Part shown: positions 8,688-17,785 of the stretch, piece by piece | Layout of the letters: every line of letters begins with the position of its first letter | How positions within the stretch are numbered: position 1 is the first letter of the stretch | Assembly: GCA_947496175.1 (NCBI GenBank) | Contig: CANMBU010000002.1 | Location: forward strand, 62,001 to 126,000 | Direction of reading: 5' to 3' | Length of the DNA: 64,000 nucleotides | Origin: an uncultured Roseovarius sp. | Lineage (GTDB): Bacteria; Pseudomonadota; Alphaproteobacteria; Rhodobacterales; Rhodobacteraceae | The notes under the pieces: model-generated | What the model saw: the letters and a program-made list of their open reading frames with translations, nothing else | Told to the model about the DNA's origin: nothing | The model's database searches: none | Position numbers and translations under genes: made by a program

Positions 8688-9761
8688 ATGGACGATCTGA
8701 GAGACAAATACCTTTCTGCCATTGCCGCGGCAGGCGACGAAGTCGCGCTGGAGGACCTGCGCGTCAAAGCCGTGGGCAAAAAGGGCGAAGTTGCACTTCA
8801 GATGCGCGAGTTGGGCAAGATGACAGCCGAAGAGCGGCAGGTCATGGGACCAAAGCTCAACGCGTTGAAAGATGAGATCAACTCGGCTCTGGCGGCCAAG
8901 AAAGTGGCGCTGGAAGACGCCGCATTGGATGCCCGTCTGCGCGATGAGTGGCTGGACGTCACATTGCCCGCGCGCCCGCGCCGTCAGGGCACGATCCATC
9001 CCATTAGCCAGGTGACCGAAGAAGTCACAGCGATTTTCTCAGACATGGGGTTCTCGGTGGCTGAGGGCCCGCAGATAGAGAGCGATTGGTACAATTTCGA
9101 CGCGCTCAACATCCCCTCGCACCATCCGGCCCGCGCCGAAATGGACACTTTCTATACACACCGTGCCGCAGACGATGACCGCCCCCCTCATGTGTTGCGC
9201 ACCCATACCTCCCCGGTGCAAATCCGGGCCATGCAGGCCCATGGCGCGCCTATTCGGGTGATCGCCCCGGGTCGCGTCTACCGCGCGGATTATGACCAGA
9301 CCCACACGCCCATGTTCCATCAGGTCGAGGGGCTGGCCATCGACAAAGATATCTCCATGGCCAACCTGAAATGGGTGCTCGAAGAGTTCGTGAAATCCTT
9401 CTTCGAAGTGGACGCCGTCGAGCTGCGCTTCCGCGCCTCGCACTTCCCCTTCACCGAACCCTCCGCCGAGGTCGATATCCGCTGTTCCTGGGAAGGGGGC
9501 ACGCTCAAGATTGGCGAAGGCGATGATTGGCTGGAAATTCTGGGCAGCGGCATGGTCCACCCCAAAGTGCTTGAGGCCGGGAACATCGATCCATCCCAAT
9601 GGCAGGGCTTTGCCTTCGGCGTCGGCATCGACCGCATCGCCATGCTGAAATACGGCATCCCCGACCTGCGTGCTTTCTTCGACAGCGACCTGCGCTGGCT
9701 GCGCCACTACGGGTTCGCCGCACTGGACGTGCCGACATTGCATGGTGGGTTGTCGCGGTAA
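8688..9761 (+). CDS. pheS: phenylalanine--tRNA ligase alpha subunit
   Basis: A 357-residue class II aminoacyl-tRNA synthetase alpha chain. It has the N-terminal coiled-coil arm (about 1-90), motif 1 around [17 protein letters not shown], motif 2 within [12 protein letters not shown], and the C-terminal [20 protein letters not shown] motif 3. The start at 8688 has AGG eight bases upstream; a GTG at 8679 lacks a ribosome-binding site. pheT, needed for the active alpha2-beta2 enzyme, is not in this window, so the two subunits are not adjacent. Confidence 0.96.
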   Translation: MDDLRDKYLSAIAAAGDEVALEDLRVKAVGKKGEVALQMRELGKMTAEERQVMGPKLNALKDEINSALAAKKVALEDAALDARLRDEWLDVTLPARPRRQGTIHPISQVTEEVTAIFSDMGFSVAEGPQIESDWYNFDALNIPSHHPARAEMDTFYTHRAADDDRPPHVLRTHTSPVQIRAMQAHGAPIRVIAPGRVYRADYDQTHTPMFHQVEGLAIDKDISMANLKWVLEEFVKSFFEVDAVELRFRASHFPFTEPSAEVDIRCSWEGGTLKIGEGDDWLEILGSGMVHPKVLEAGNIDPSQWQGFAFGVGIDRIAMLKYGIPDLRAFFDSDLRWLRHYGFAALDVPTLHGGLSR

Positions 9762-9842
9762 GGCGGCAACTGGAACGCTCTGACCAGAAAGAGGTGGGTT
9801 AAAAACTCACCCTACGCTAAGCTGTCAGGGTAAGGAGACCCC

Positions 9843-10259
9843 ATGCCCCTCATCCAACTCGTCTACGCCTCGCAGCCCTTTGGCTTTGACGAGGCGATGC
9901 TGGCAGGCATCCTGCTCGATGCGCGGCGCTGCAATGAGCGCGACGACATCACCGGTGCGCTTATCGTCAGGCGGGATTTGTATCTCCAGTTGCTTGAAGG
10001 CCCGCAAAAGGATGTAACGGCCTGTTACGCGCGCATTTGCCGGGATGATCGGCATATTGAGCCGAAAAAGCTCGTGCAACGCACCATCAAGACCCGGCTC
10101 TTTCCGGGGTGGGCCATGCTGGATGATCCCGCACAATCCTGGGTCTGGAGCATGGACGACGTGCGCGCAGGCGCCATTGATGAGACCACGGATGACGAGG
10201 TTCTGGGCTTTTTCAACCGTTTGGCCGCAGAGCGCGTGACTTCCTTTCCCAAGAAGTAA
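9843..10259 (+). CDS. BLUF-domain blue-light photoreceptor
   Basis: A 138-residue protein consisting almost only of a BLUF (FAD-binding blue-light sensing) domain. The flavin-contact residues are in place: Tyr8 in QLVYAS, Asn31 in CNERDDITGAL and Gln49 in YLQLLEG; a Trp-Met pair follows in GWAMLDD. The C-terminal tail is short and helical with no output domain, so this is a short BLUF protein that would signal through a partner. It stands alone between pheS and an esterase, with AAGGAG upstream of the start. Cytosolic. Confidence 0.92.
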   Translation: MPLIQLVYASQPFGFDEAMLAGILLDARRCNERDDITGALIVRRDLYLQLLEGPQKDVTACYARICRDDRHIEPKKLVQRTIKTRLFPGWAMLDDPAQSWVWSMDDVRAGAIDETTDDEVLGFFNRLAAERVTSFPKK

Positions 10260-10337
10260 CAGAGAGTTACGCATTCGTGACATGACATCGCGACAGGCGT
10301 GGTTATCTTCCGGCTCAAACTGTTACGGAGCTTGCCC

Positions 10338-11144
10338 ATGCGTCGCCTTCTGGCATCCCTACTGCTGTGTCTTGGCCTGCCGGCTTTTGCCACAACTCAA
10401 TCAGAGACATGTCACGCGCAAGTGCCCTGTGAACTGGGCGACCGATCCTATCACGTGCTGGAACCCGACGGATGGGACGGCAAAACGCCTCTTCCGGTTC
10501 TTTTGCATTTCCATGGCTGGCAACGGCAAGGCACACTGATCGTCAAGCACGGACGTATCGCAGCGGCGACGCGCAAACGCGGCGTGCTCCTGGTCGCCCC
10601 CAATGGCGCGCGCAAAACCTGGGATTTCTGGCACCCCGGCACGCCTGATGTGGATTTTGGCCGGTCTGTGCTGGAAGACATCAAAGCGCGCTATCCGGTG
10701 GATGAAACCCGCGTCTATGTCTCCGGCTATAGCTGGGGCAGCAACATGGCCTGGCGCTTTGTGTGCGAGGATGGTGCGGATGTGACCGCCTTGCTCGCCA
10801 TCTCAGGCGTGCTCGACCAATCCGAAGACTGCAGCACAGCCCCGGGTGAAGTGCGCCAGGTGTATGGCCTGAAGGATACCGTTCTGGAGTTTCCCTACGG
10901 TCCCGGTGGCGACACAACCTACCCTGTGCAGCTCTGGCGTGAGCGTCTGGGATGCAGCCCTGAAGGGCAAGAGGCAGGGGAATGGCGCATCACCGAGCAT
11001 GATCTTTTCACCAAAACGGTTTGGAATGACTGTGAAATGGGTCGCGTTTCACTTGATATTCATCCGCGAGGGCATTTCATCCCAAGAGGATGGATCGCGC
11101 GCCAGTTGGACGATTTGCTGGAGTTGCCGCAATCCTATCCCTGA
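10338..11144 (+). CDS. secreted esterase of the PHB depolymerase/LpqC type
   Basis: A 268-residue exported alpha/beta hydrolase. The signal peptide is about residues 1-19 (RRLLASLLLCLGLPAFA). HFHGW is the likely oxyanion segment, and VSGYSWGSNMAW places the nucleophile at Ser132. The C-terminal HPRGHFIPRGW supplies the histidine. The arrangement matches secreted polyhydroxybutyrate depolymerase and feruloyl esterase-like proteins. The start at 10338 is chosen for its signal peptide and the GGAG seven bases upstream. Substrate unknown. Confidence 0.82.
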   Translation: MRRLLASLLLCLGLPAFATTQSETCHAQVPCELGDRSYHVLEPDGWDGKTPLPVLLHFHGWQRQGTLIVKHGRIAAATRKRGVLLVAPNGARKTWDFWHPGTPDVDFGRSVLEDIKARYPVDETRVYVSGYSWGSNMAWRFVCEDGADVTALLAISGVLDQSEDCSTAPGEVRQVYGLKDTVLEFPYGPGGDTTYPVQLWRERLGCSPEGQEAGEWRITEHDLFTKTVWNDCEMGRVSLDIHPRGHFIPRGWIARQLDDLLELPQSYP

Positions 11145-11217
11145 GATGTCGCGCGTTTGATAGCCGCGCCTGTAATTAATGTGTGCACTGTTGCCAGGAC
11201 CAGGGACCAAGGCACTC

Positions 11218-11991
11218 ATGACCCATATCGTTATTTTTGAAGGAAATTCACCAGCGCGCGTGGCACGTGGTCTGGGTGCCGCGGAGGCGTTCAGGCGTGT
11301 TTTTACGACCTTTGATCCATCCGTCACATGTGTCGTGAAATCGCCCTTCGAGAAGCCAGTTCGCGCAGAAGATTTTGACGGCGTCGACGGTGTGGTCTTT
11401 ACGGGATCCGGCGAGGACTGGCGCGTGGATGACCCACAGGTTGCCTGCCAAAGAGAGGCTATGACCCTTGCCTTGACTTCGGGTCGTCCGATTTGGGGAA
11501 GCTGCAATGGCATGCAATTGGCCGCTTTGATGTTGGGCGGGGAATGCGGGGCTTCACCCAATGGGGTTGAAGTGGGACTGGCGCAAAACGTCCATTTGAC
11601 CAAGGAGGGTGCGTGCCACCCCATGATGTCAGGCCGTCGCTCTGGATTTTCCGTGCCGTGCATTCATCGGGACGAGGTGCAAACCCTCCCACGTGGCGCA
11701 GTTTCGCTCGCCGGAAACGCTCATTCGCCGGTACAGGCGTTCTGTTACGAACACGACGGTGTTGATGTTTGGGCGGTGCAATATCATCCGGAATTGCGAC
11801 CACAAGAGATTGCCGATTGCCTGAAGGCGCATGGCGGTCAAGATGAAGATAGCCTTCTGACGCGCGACCTGGACGCCGCTGAACGGGACGCACTTGCCGC
11901 GGCGCGACTGGGTGGTTCGCCGAAAGATTTGGAAGGGACATCTCGCGCACGGGAAATTGGCAACTGGCTTGACCATGTAAAGGCGCAGTAG
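11218..11991 (+). CDS. class I glutamine amidotransferase-like protein
   Basis: A 257-residue stand-alone GATase1 domain. The nucleophile elbow is WGSCNGMQLAA (Cys96), and VQYHPEL gives His190 and Glu192 of the triad. There is no synthetase domain, so it either transfers ammonia to a partner or hydrolyses a gamma-glutamyl compound, as PuuD does. It ends 66 bases before a dimethylargininase-like gene on the same strand, which hints at shared nitrogen metabolism. The start at 11218 is favoured by AAGG upstream and by the canonical beta-strand MTHIVIFEGN. Confidence 0.82.
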   Translation: MTHIVIFEGNSPARVARGLGAAEAFRRVFTTFDPSVTCVVKSPFEKPVRAEDFDGVDGVVFTGSGEDWRVDDPQVACQREAMTLALTSGRPIWGSCNGMQLAALMLGGECGASPNGVEVGLAQNVHLTKEGACHPMMSGRRSGFSVPCIHRDEVQTLPRGAVSLAGNAHSPVQAFCYEHDGVDVWAVQYHPELRPQEIADCLKAHGGQDEDSLLTRDLDAAERDALAAARLGGSPKDLEGTSRAREIGNWLDHVKAQ

Positions 11992-12057
11992 CTTCGGTCA
12001 TACGCGACTTGACTTGGCACTTTTGCCAGCCCACCCTTTTCATAAAGGAGAGCTGCC

Positions 12058-12990
12058 ATGAAAGACCAATCCGCGGATAACTTTACGCTCAGGGCGCGCA
12101 GAGATGGAGGGGGAACACCACAACTGAACGCGTGGGGTGCGAATTCCGACTACGGAACCCTGCGCTCGGTGCTTTTGGGTCCGATTGAGAACTACAAGTG
12201 GCTGCAAACCTCATCGGTCTCCAAGAAAACCCTGCGCCGGGGTGTGCCCTTTGATGCAGGCGTGGCCAAGCGCCAGCATGCCGAAATGGTCAGCGCCTAT
12301 CAGAGCGCGGGTGTCGAGGTGCACACCCATGCCCCTGATCCCCATCTGCATTATCAGGTTTACGCGCGCGACAGCTCGGTCATGACGCCCTTTGGCGCGA
12401 TCATCACGCACATGGCCCAGTGGTGGCGGCGGGGCGAGAATTTCCGCGCTATTGAAACCTACCAGTCACTCGGCATCCCGATCTACGATTTTGTCACCGC
12501 CGGCACGTTTGAGGGCGGGGATTTCAACGTCATAGAACCGGGCTGCGTTTTGATCGGCTGGGAAGGTGATGAGGGGCGCACGCAAGAACAGGGTGCGAAA
12601 CAGGTTGCAGGCTGGATGGAGGCTGAAGGCTGGGAAGTGAAACTGGCCGATATTGATCCTTTCTACGTGCATATTGACCTTATGGTGGTGATGCTGGCGC
12701 CAAAACTGGCAGCGGTGTGCACCGATTGCACTGACCCGGAGGTGGTCGATTGGCTGCGCGCCAAAAAGATCGAGATTGTCGAGGTGCCATTTCAGGAAAC
12801 CATTGCGCTGGGCTGCAACGTCGTGGCGCTGGGCGACGACAGGGTGCTGCTTCCCGAAGGGTCCAAAACGCTGAAAGACAAGCTCAAGGCGCTCGGGTTT
12901 GAAATTTTCGACCCTGATCTCAGCATGATCACGCAAGGCGGCGGAGGCGTGCATTGCATGTGCCAGAGCCTGATCCGCGATCCCGTGTGA
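12058..12990 (+). CDS. dimethylargininase/amidinotransferase family enzyme
   Basis: A 310-residue guanidino-group-modifying enzyme of the pentein fold. Substrate-binding Arg104-Asp105 (VYARDSS), Glu152 in FEGGDF, catalytic His205 in HIDLMV and the C-terminal nucleophile in GGGGVHCMCQ (Cys300 or Cys302) are all present. It could hydrolyse methylated arginine to citrulline or transfer an amidino group. The closest pattern by eye is DDAH-like, but arginine:glycine amidinotransferase cannot be excluded. A strong AAAGGAG site precedes the ATG. Cytosolic. Confidence 0.88.
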   Translation: MKDQSADNFTLRARRDGGGTPQLNAWGANSDYGTLRSVLLGPIENYKWLQTSSVSKKTLRRGVPFDAGVAKRQHAEMVSAYQSAGVEVHTHAPDPHLHYQVYARDSSVMTPFGAIITHMAQWWRRGENFRAIETYQSLGIPIYDFVTAGTFEGGDFNVIEPGCVLIGWEGDEGRTQEQGAKQVAGWMEAEGWEVKLADIDPFYVHIDLMVVMLAPKLAAVCTDCTDPEVVDWLRAKKIEIVEVPFQETIALGCNVVALGDDRVLLPEGSKTLKDKLKALGFEIFDPDLSMITQGGGGVHCMCQSLIRDPV

Positions 12991-13037
12991 ACGATCCGGC
13001 TCAAAGGCGTGGCTGCGCCACACAGGTTTGTATGAAT

Positions 13038-13084
13038 GGGGGCCAGCCCCCAAACCCCCGGGATATTTTCGGCAAGAAGAAATG
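13038..13084 (+). repeat. GC-rich repeat ending at a start codon
   Basis: A GGGGGCCAGCCCCC hairpin is followed by an ACCCCCGGGATATTTTC segment and GGCAAGAAGAA. This layout (GC hairpin, CCCCCGGG, ATATTTT, GGCAAGAAGAA) resembles a common Rhodobacteraceae intergenic repeat. The last bases run directly into the ATG at 13082, so the ribosome-binding region of that gene comes from the repeat. Confidence 0.6.
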
Positions 13085-14467
13085 AGAGCGCTTGGTCTTT
13101 TGACATTGCTGTTGGTGCCCTTGGCCACCCTCGCCTCAGCGCATGCATCAGAGCAGGGGTTCGTGCTTCTGTTGCCCACGGATATTTACATCATGGCTGG
13201 CGTTGCCACCGTGGCTTTGACTGTTGTGGTTCTTGCACTTCTACCGGCCAAGGCAGGACACGCAGTGTTTCGCAGTTTGTCGGTGGCACCTGTACCTTCG
13301 CTGGGCCTGCGGCATGTCACCAGCCTGTTATCAACCCTGCTTCTGGGCGCCTTGGTCTGGCGCGGCTTTACCGGGCCGGGGGATCCCTTGTCGAACCCGA
13401 TGCCATTATTCGTATGGACGGTCTGGTGGGTGGGGCTTGTGTCTTTGCAAGGTCTTGTCGGCAACCATTGGCGATGGACCAACCCTTGGACCGGGATTGC
13501 GGCCTTGCTGGCCAAGGCAACAGGGTTGCGGGCACCGTTTCGCTATCCGCGCAAGCTCGGGCATTGGCCGGGGGTTGTCATTTTCCTCGGGTTTGCCGCG
13601 TTTCTGCTGACTGATCCTGCACCGGCTGATCCTGCACGGCTGGCCGCATTCGCAGGGTTCTATTGGTACACAGCTCTCTTGGGCGTGGTGCTCTTCGGGC
13701 CGGCCTGGTTGGTGCGAGGCGAGGCGCTGACCCTATTGATGCGCGCCTATGGGCGTATGGGGCTGTTGGGGCGCGCAAGGGGCCGAGTGTCCTTTGGTCT
13801 TTGGGGCTGGCAGGTTCTGGCCAGACCCGCACCGGCGCTTGGATTGGCTGTACTGATGGTGGTTCTGTTGGGCACTGGCAGCTTTGACGGGCTGAACGAG
13901 ACCTTCTGGTGGTTGGGCTTGCTTGGCATCAATCCATTGGAATTTCCGGGACGTTCGGTCGTGGTGACCCAAAACCTGATCGGGTTGGTGCTGTCCAATC
14001 TGGCGCTTTTGCTGGCCTTTGCACTTTGTCTTTGGCTGGGGGAACGGCTGGCGGGTATGCGGCGCCCGTTGCGTGAGGTGTTTTGCCTGTATGCGCCGTC
14101 GATCCTGCCGATCGCGCTGGGCTATCACATCGCGCACTATCTGACCTCCTTCATGGTAGACGGCCAATACGTGATCAAAATCGTCAATGACCCGCTGGGC
14201 CATGGCACGGCATTGCTGGGCCTGGAGGATTTCTATGTCACGACCGGATTTTTCAACACGCCCGGCACGGTCAAGGCCATCTGGCTGAGCCAGGCCGGAG
14301 CCGTTGTCATCGGCCATGTTGTCGCGATCCTTCTGGCCCATGCGCTGGCCATGCGCAGCGGGGTGGATACGCGACGCGCCTTATTGGGGCAGGCCCCTCT
14401 GGCGGCGTTCATGGTGGCCTACACATTCTTCGGTCTTTGGCTCCTGGCCTCGCCACGCGGGTTGTAA
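13082..14467 (+). CDS. polytopic membrane protein, unknown function
   Basis: A 461-residue protein with an N-terminal signal-like helix (RALGLLTLLLVPLATLASAHA) and roughly ten to twelve further hydrophobic helices. Features that stand out are a GFTGPGDPLSNPMPLF loop, NHWRWTNPWTG, and a C-terminal HYLTSFMVDGQYVIK segment followed by NDPLGHGTALLG. I do not recognise a characterised family. It lies 86 bases upstream of the LIV-type binding protein gene, in the same direction, so it may belong to that transport and catabolic block. The start at 13082 gives a signal peptide; a longer start at 13028 only translates the repeat. Confidence 0.75.
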   Translation: MRALGLLTLLLVPLATLASAHASEQGFVLLLPTDIYIMAGVATVALTVVVLALLPAKAGHAVFRSLSVAPVPSLGLRHVTSLLSTLLLGALVWRGFTGPGDPLSNPMPLFVWTVWWVGLVSLQGLVGNHWRWTNPWTGIAALLAKATGLRAPFRYPRKLGHWPGVVIFLGFAAFLLTDPAPADPARLAAFAGFYWYTALLGVVLFGPAWLVRGEALTLLMRAYGRMGLLGRARGRVSFGLWGWQVLARPAPALGLAVLMVVLLGTGSFDGLNETFWWLGLLGINPLEFPGRSVVVTQNLIGLVLSNLALLLAFALCLWLGERLAGMRRPLREVFCLYAPSILPIALGYHIAHYLTSFMVDGQYVIKIVNDPLGHGTALLGLEDFYVTTGFFNTPGTVKAIWLSQAGAVVIGHVVAILLAHALAMRSGVDTRRALLGQAPLAAFMVAYTFFGLWLLASPRGL

Positions 14468-14553
14468 AACACTGGACAAACGCGGCTTTGCTTCGCAGGA
14501 TCAAACCAAGAGGGCGTTGAACAGCCCCAAATTAGCACCAGGGAGACTTTGTT

Positions 14554-15840
14554 ATGACCAAGTTGATCAATGGAACAACGCGTCGGGGGGCGCTCAAGAC
14601 CTTGGCCGGGGCCGCGGCGGGCGCAACGGCTCTGCCGCTTTGGGCACGTTACGCGCAGGCCTCCAGCTCCGAGCCCATCAAGATCGGCTTTCAACAGCAC
14701 AGCACCGGCATAGGCGCGGCCTATGGGCGCTGGTACGGGCGGACCACGGATGCGGCGGTGAAGCTGATCAATGAGGGCGGTGGTATCAACGGACGCATGA
14801 TCGAATTGATCGCCGAAGATGATGGCACCGATCCCAAACGCGGCGCTGAAGTGGTCGAGAAATTCGCCACGCAGCACAATTGTGATGTCGGCTTCGGCAC
14901 GCTCTTTAGCCATGTCGTCATTGGTTCTTCGCCACGTGCAGGAGAGCTGAAACTGCCCTATTTTGTAGTCTCTGAGGGCCACCATGTCGCCTCAGGCATG
15001 CTCAACCGCTACACGCTACAGCCAGGCATCACGGATGTGAAAAGCCAGGTGCAGGCGATGGCGCCCTATGTGTCGGAAAACCTTGGCAAAAAGGTCACGA
15101 TGATCTTCCCCGACTTTGCCTTTGGCCACGATCACCGTGACTTCTTCTCGGCGGCGATTGAAGCGCAGGGCGGCGAGGTTCTGGAAAAGATCGCCATTCC
15201 GCCAACGGAGACCTCCTTCACCAAATACTTCCCGCAGATACCGCGCGAGACCGAAGTGCTCTACCACGTGATGGTCGGCCCGGCTGTTCTGACCTTTGTG
15301 AAGGAACTGGGCGAGTTCTTTGGCCCCTCAAGCCCGGCAATCTTTGGATTTATCGACAGCCTGGAGGCAGTCGACATCGCCAGCCCGGGTCTGGAATTCC
15401 TGGAAGGCACGTATTTCTGGGAAGGCAATCCGCGCTATGCGCAGGCCGATCAGACAGAGCATGACAAGTTCTTCCGCGCCGCTGTGGGCGTCGATGACAA
15501 CGGAGCCTCAGTGAGTGATCCGACGGATGTGTCAACCTACGCCCATATGTTCGGCTGCTGGGAGACGCTGCACATCATCAAGGCCGGGATGGAGGCCTCT
15601 GGCTATCAAGGCACAGGTGATCGCGCCAAGCTGATTGAAGCGGTTGAGGCGATGACCGACATGCCCGAAAGCCAGGCGCATCCTCAGGGGGCCAAGGTGT
15701 TCAATGGCAAAACGCACCAGGTGTTTGGCCATCAATACATCAGCCGCGTGGAGGAGGGGAAACTCGTTAGGGTGCACACGACGTCTATCGAAGACACGCT
15801 CTATCCCGATGAGGTGGATTACACCACACAGCCTCTTTGA
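14554..15840 (+). CDS. LIV/HAAT-type ABC transporter substrate-binding protein
   Basis: A 428-residue periplasmic binding protein with a Tat-type leader (TRRGALKTLAG; Arg10-Arg11) ending near residue 36. The mature part is a type I periplasmic fold (KIGFQQHSTGIGAAYG, then LIAEDDGTDPKRG and VGFGTLFSHVV), like the LivJ/UrtA/AmiC ligand proteins. The family includes binders of branched-chain amino acids, urea, amides and aromatic acids, and the ligand here is not known. It heads a compact set with two permeases and two ATPases. AGGGAG precedes the ATG. Confidence 0.93.
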   Translation: MTKLINGTTRRGALKTLAGAAAGATALPLWARYAQASSSEPIKIGFQQHSTGIGAAYGRWYGRTTDAAVKLINEGGGINGRMIELIAEDDGTDPKRGAEVVEKFATQHNCDVGFGTLFSHVVIGSSPRAGELKLPYFVVSEGHHVASGMLNRYTLQPGITDVKSQVQAMAPYVSENLGKKVTMIFPDFAFGHDHRDFFSAAIEAQGGEVLEKIAIPPTETSFTKYFPQIPRETEVLYHVMVGPAVLTFVKELGEFFGPSSPAIFGFIDSLEAVDIASPGLEFLEGTYFWEGNPRYAQADQTEHDKFFRAAVGVDDNGASVSDPTDVSTYAHMFGCWETLHIIKAGMEASGYQGTGDRAKLIEAVEAMTDMPESQAHPQGAKVFNGKTHQVFGHQYISRVEEGKLVRVHTTSIEDTLYPDEVDYTTQPL

Positions 15841-15917
15841 CCCCCTAAAGCGCTTGTCGAACCGGTGCCTCCGCATCGGCTTTGACGCGCGGAGTGACGC
15901 CTGGTGCTGATCTAGCC

Positions 15918-16844
15918 ATGGAATTTGGACCTCACCTTTTGCTGGCCACGCTCGAAGGCGCGGTAACAGCCGCCGTTTTGGCGTTGACGGCGGTTGGGCT
16001 GAGCCTTGTGTTCGGCGTCATGCGCGTTGTGAACATCGCCCATGGTGAATTCTACATGCTGGGCGCGGTGATCGCCTGGTATGTGGCGCATATGATGGGT
16101 GGGCACCCGGCCTTGGGGTTCTTCGCAGCGCTGGTTCTGGCCCCGCTCCTGGTGGGGGCGATAGCGGTTTTGGCAGACATCACCATCCTTAAGCGCCTTG
16201 ATTATGATCCCGAGCGCACCATCGTGGCCACCATCGGTCTGCTCTACATTATCCAGCAGCTCACCCTGATGACCTATGGCCCCGAGGCGCGCCCGGTGGA
16301 GGCGCCGTTCAACACCCGCATCGCACTTCCGTGGTTTGAATGGGGCGAGGACGGGTTTCAGTTTTACTACCCCTGGGGCCTCTCCACGACATCCTACAAG
16401 CTTGCAGTCATCGGCGCGGCAGCGGCTGTGCTCTTGGGCGTCTGGGCGATGATGGCGCGCACAAAGATCGGCCTGCTGATGCGCGCCACGCAGGCTGATC
16501 GCGATATGGCTCTGGCCTTTGGGATCCCCGTGGAACGGGTCTATGCCTTGGTCTTCGGCATCGGGGCTGCTCTGGCGGCATTGGGCGCGGTTCTGATCGT
16601 GCCCATTCAGCAGGCGCATTACCTGATGGGCGCCGACCCGCTTTTGCTGGCCTTTATCGTGGTGATCATCGGTGGATTGGGAAGCCTGCCCGGCACGGTT
16701 CTGGCCGCATTGTTCATTGGACTTTCGGACGGCATCATCTCGGTCTTCTTCTCGCCCACACTGGCCAAAATTCTTGCGACGTTACTGGTCGGGCTCGTGC
16801 TTGTCTGGCGGCCACAGGGCCTCTTCGGGACACGCACCGCATGA
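15918..16844 (+). CDS. branched-chain-type ABC transporter permease (LivH family)
   Basis: A 308-residue inner membrane permease with about eight helices. It starts EFGPHLLLATLEGAV and has VFGVMRVVNIAHGEFYMLGA, the hallmark of LivH/UrtB permeases, and GGLGSLPGTVLAALFIG near the C-terminus. The start at 15918 matches family length; an upstream frame from 15882 shows no similarity. It overlaps the next permease gene as ATGA. Confidence 0.94.
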   Translation: MEFGPHLLLATLEGAVTAAVLALTAVGLSLVFGVMRVVNIAHGEFYMLGAVIAWYVAHMMGGHPALGFFAALVLAPLLVGAIAVLADITILKRLDYDPERTIVATIGLLYIIQQLTLMTYGPEARPVEAPFNTRIALPWFEWGEDGFQFYYPWGLSTTSYKLAVIGAAAAVLLGVWAMMARTKIGLLMRATQADRDMALAFGIPVERVYALVFGIGAALAALGAVLIVPIQQAHYLMGADPLLLAFIVVIIGGLGSLPGTVLAALFIGLSDGIISVFFSPTLAKILATLLVGLVLVWRPQGLFGTRTA

Positions 16845-17785
16845 GCGCCTCTGCCCGGATCATCGCCCTGCATCTGGGGCTGCTCGTGCTGCTCTTTGCT
16901 TTGCAATTTATACTGCCTGCCTATCATCACGGCAATCTGGCGCGGATCATGGTGTTGGCCACCTATGCGGTGGGCTACAACATCCTCTTTGGCTACACCG
17001 GGCTTCTGAGTCTCGGGCATGCGCTTTTCTTTGCGGCGGGTATGTATGGCATGGGCCTGACAATCCAGCATATGGGCTTTACGCCAGCGCCTGCGTTGAT
17101 CGTCGGCATTCTGGCCGGTGCTCTGGTGTCGGGCGCTTTGGCGCTTTTGGCGCTGCGCACGGTGGGCGTGTCTTTCATGATCGTGACCCTCATGTTCGCG
17201 CAGGCGGGCTATCTCACAGTGCTCTACTTCGGCGAATACACCCGTGGCGACGAAGGCTTTGTCATCCAGCAGGCACAGCGCATCCTTTGGGGCATTGACC
17301 TCAGCGACGCCACCAACCGCTATTTTGCCGCCTGGGCGCTCTTTTCGGTGTCCTTCATCGTGTCGCTCTGGCTGGTTCGAAGCCCCTTTGGCCGCACGCT
17401 GGTGGCCATTCGGGAAAACGAAGAGCGCGTGCGGATGCTGGGATATGACACCTACCGGCACAAACTCGCAGCCATGGTCATTTCCGGCACAATTTCGGCG
17501 GCCGCAGGTGCATTCTATGGGCTGCTCTTTGGCTATGCCGGGGCCAGCTTCGCCTCGGTGCAATACTCGATCTTTCCGCTGCTCTGGGTGCTTTTGGGCG
17601 GCGCGGGCACAGTGCTGGGACCCTTTGTCGGCACGCTCTTTATGTTCTACCTGATCGACCTCAGCTCTGGCGTGACCTCTGCCTATCTTCTGATCGCCGG
17701 TCTGGCGCTTGTCCTGCTGACCCTCTTTGCGCCCCAAGGTCTGGTCGGAGAGATCCGCCGACGCATCTGGAAGGATCTGCCATGA
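16841..17785 (+). CDS. branched-chain-type ABC transporter permease (LivM family)
   Basis: A 314-residue inner membrane permease, partner of the preceding LivH-type protein. It has the LivM signature GYNILFGYTGLLSLGHALFF and the cytoplasmic coupling-helix region SPFGRTLVAIRENEERVRMLGY. About nine to ten helices are expected. It overlaps its neighbours by four bases on each side, showing tight translational coupling within the transporter operon. Confidence 0.95.
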   Translation: MSASARIIALHLGLLVLLFALQFILPAYHHGNLARIMVLATYAVGYNILFGYTGLLSLGHALFFAAGMYGMGLTIQHMGFTPAPALIVGILAGALVSGALALLALRTVGVSFMIVTLMFAQAGYLTVLYFGEYTRGDEGFVIQQAQRILWGIDLSDATNRYFAAWALFSVSFIVSLWLVRSPFGRTLVAIRENEERVRMLGYDTYRHKLAAMVISGTISAAAGAFYGLLFGYAGASFASVQYSIFPLLWVLLGGAGTVLGPFVGTLFMFYLIDLSSGVTSAYLLIAGLALVLLTLFAPQGLVGEIRRRIWKDLP

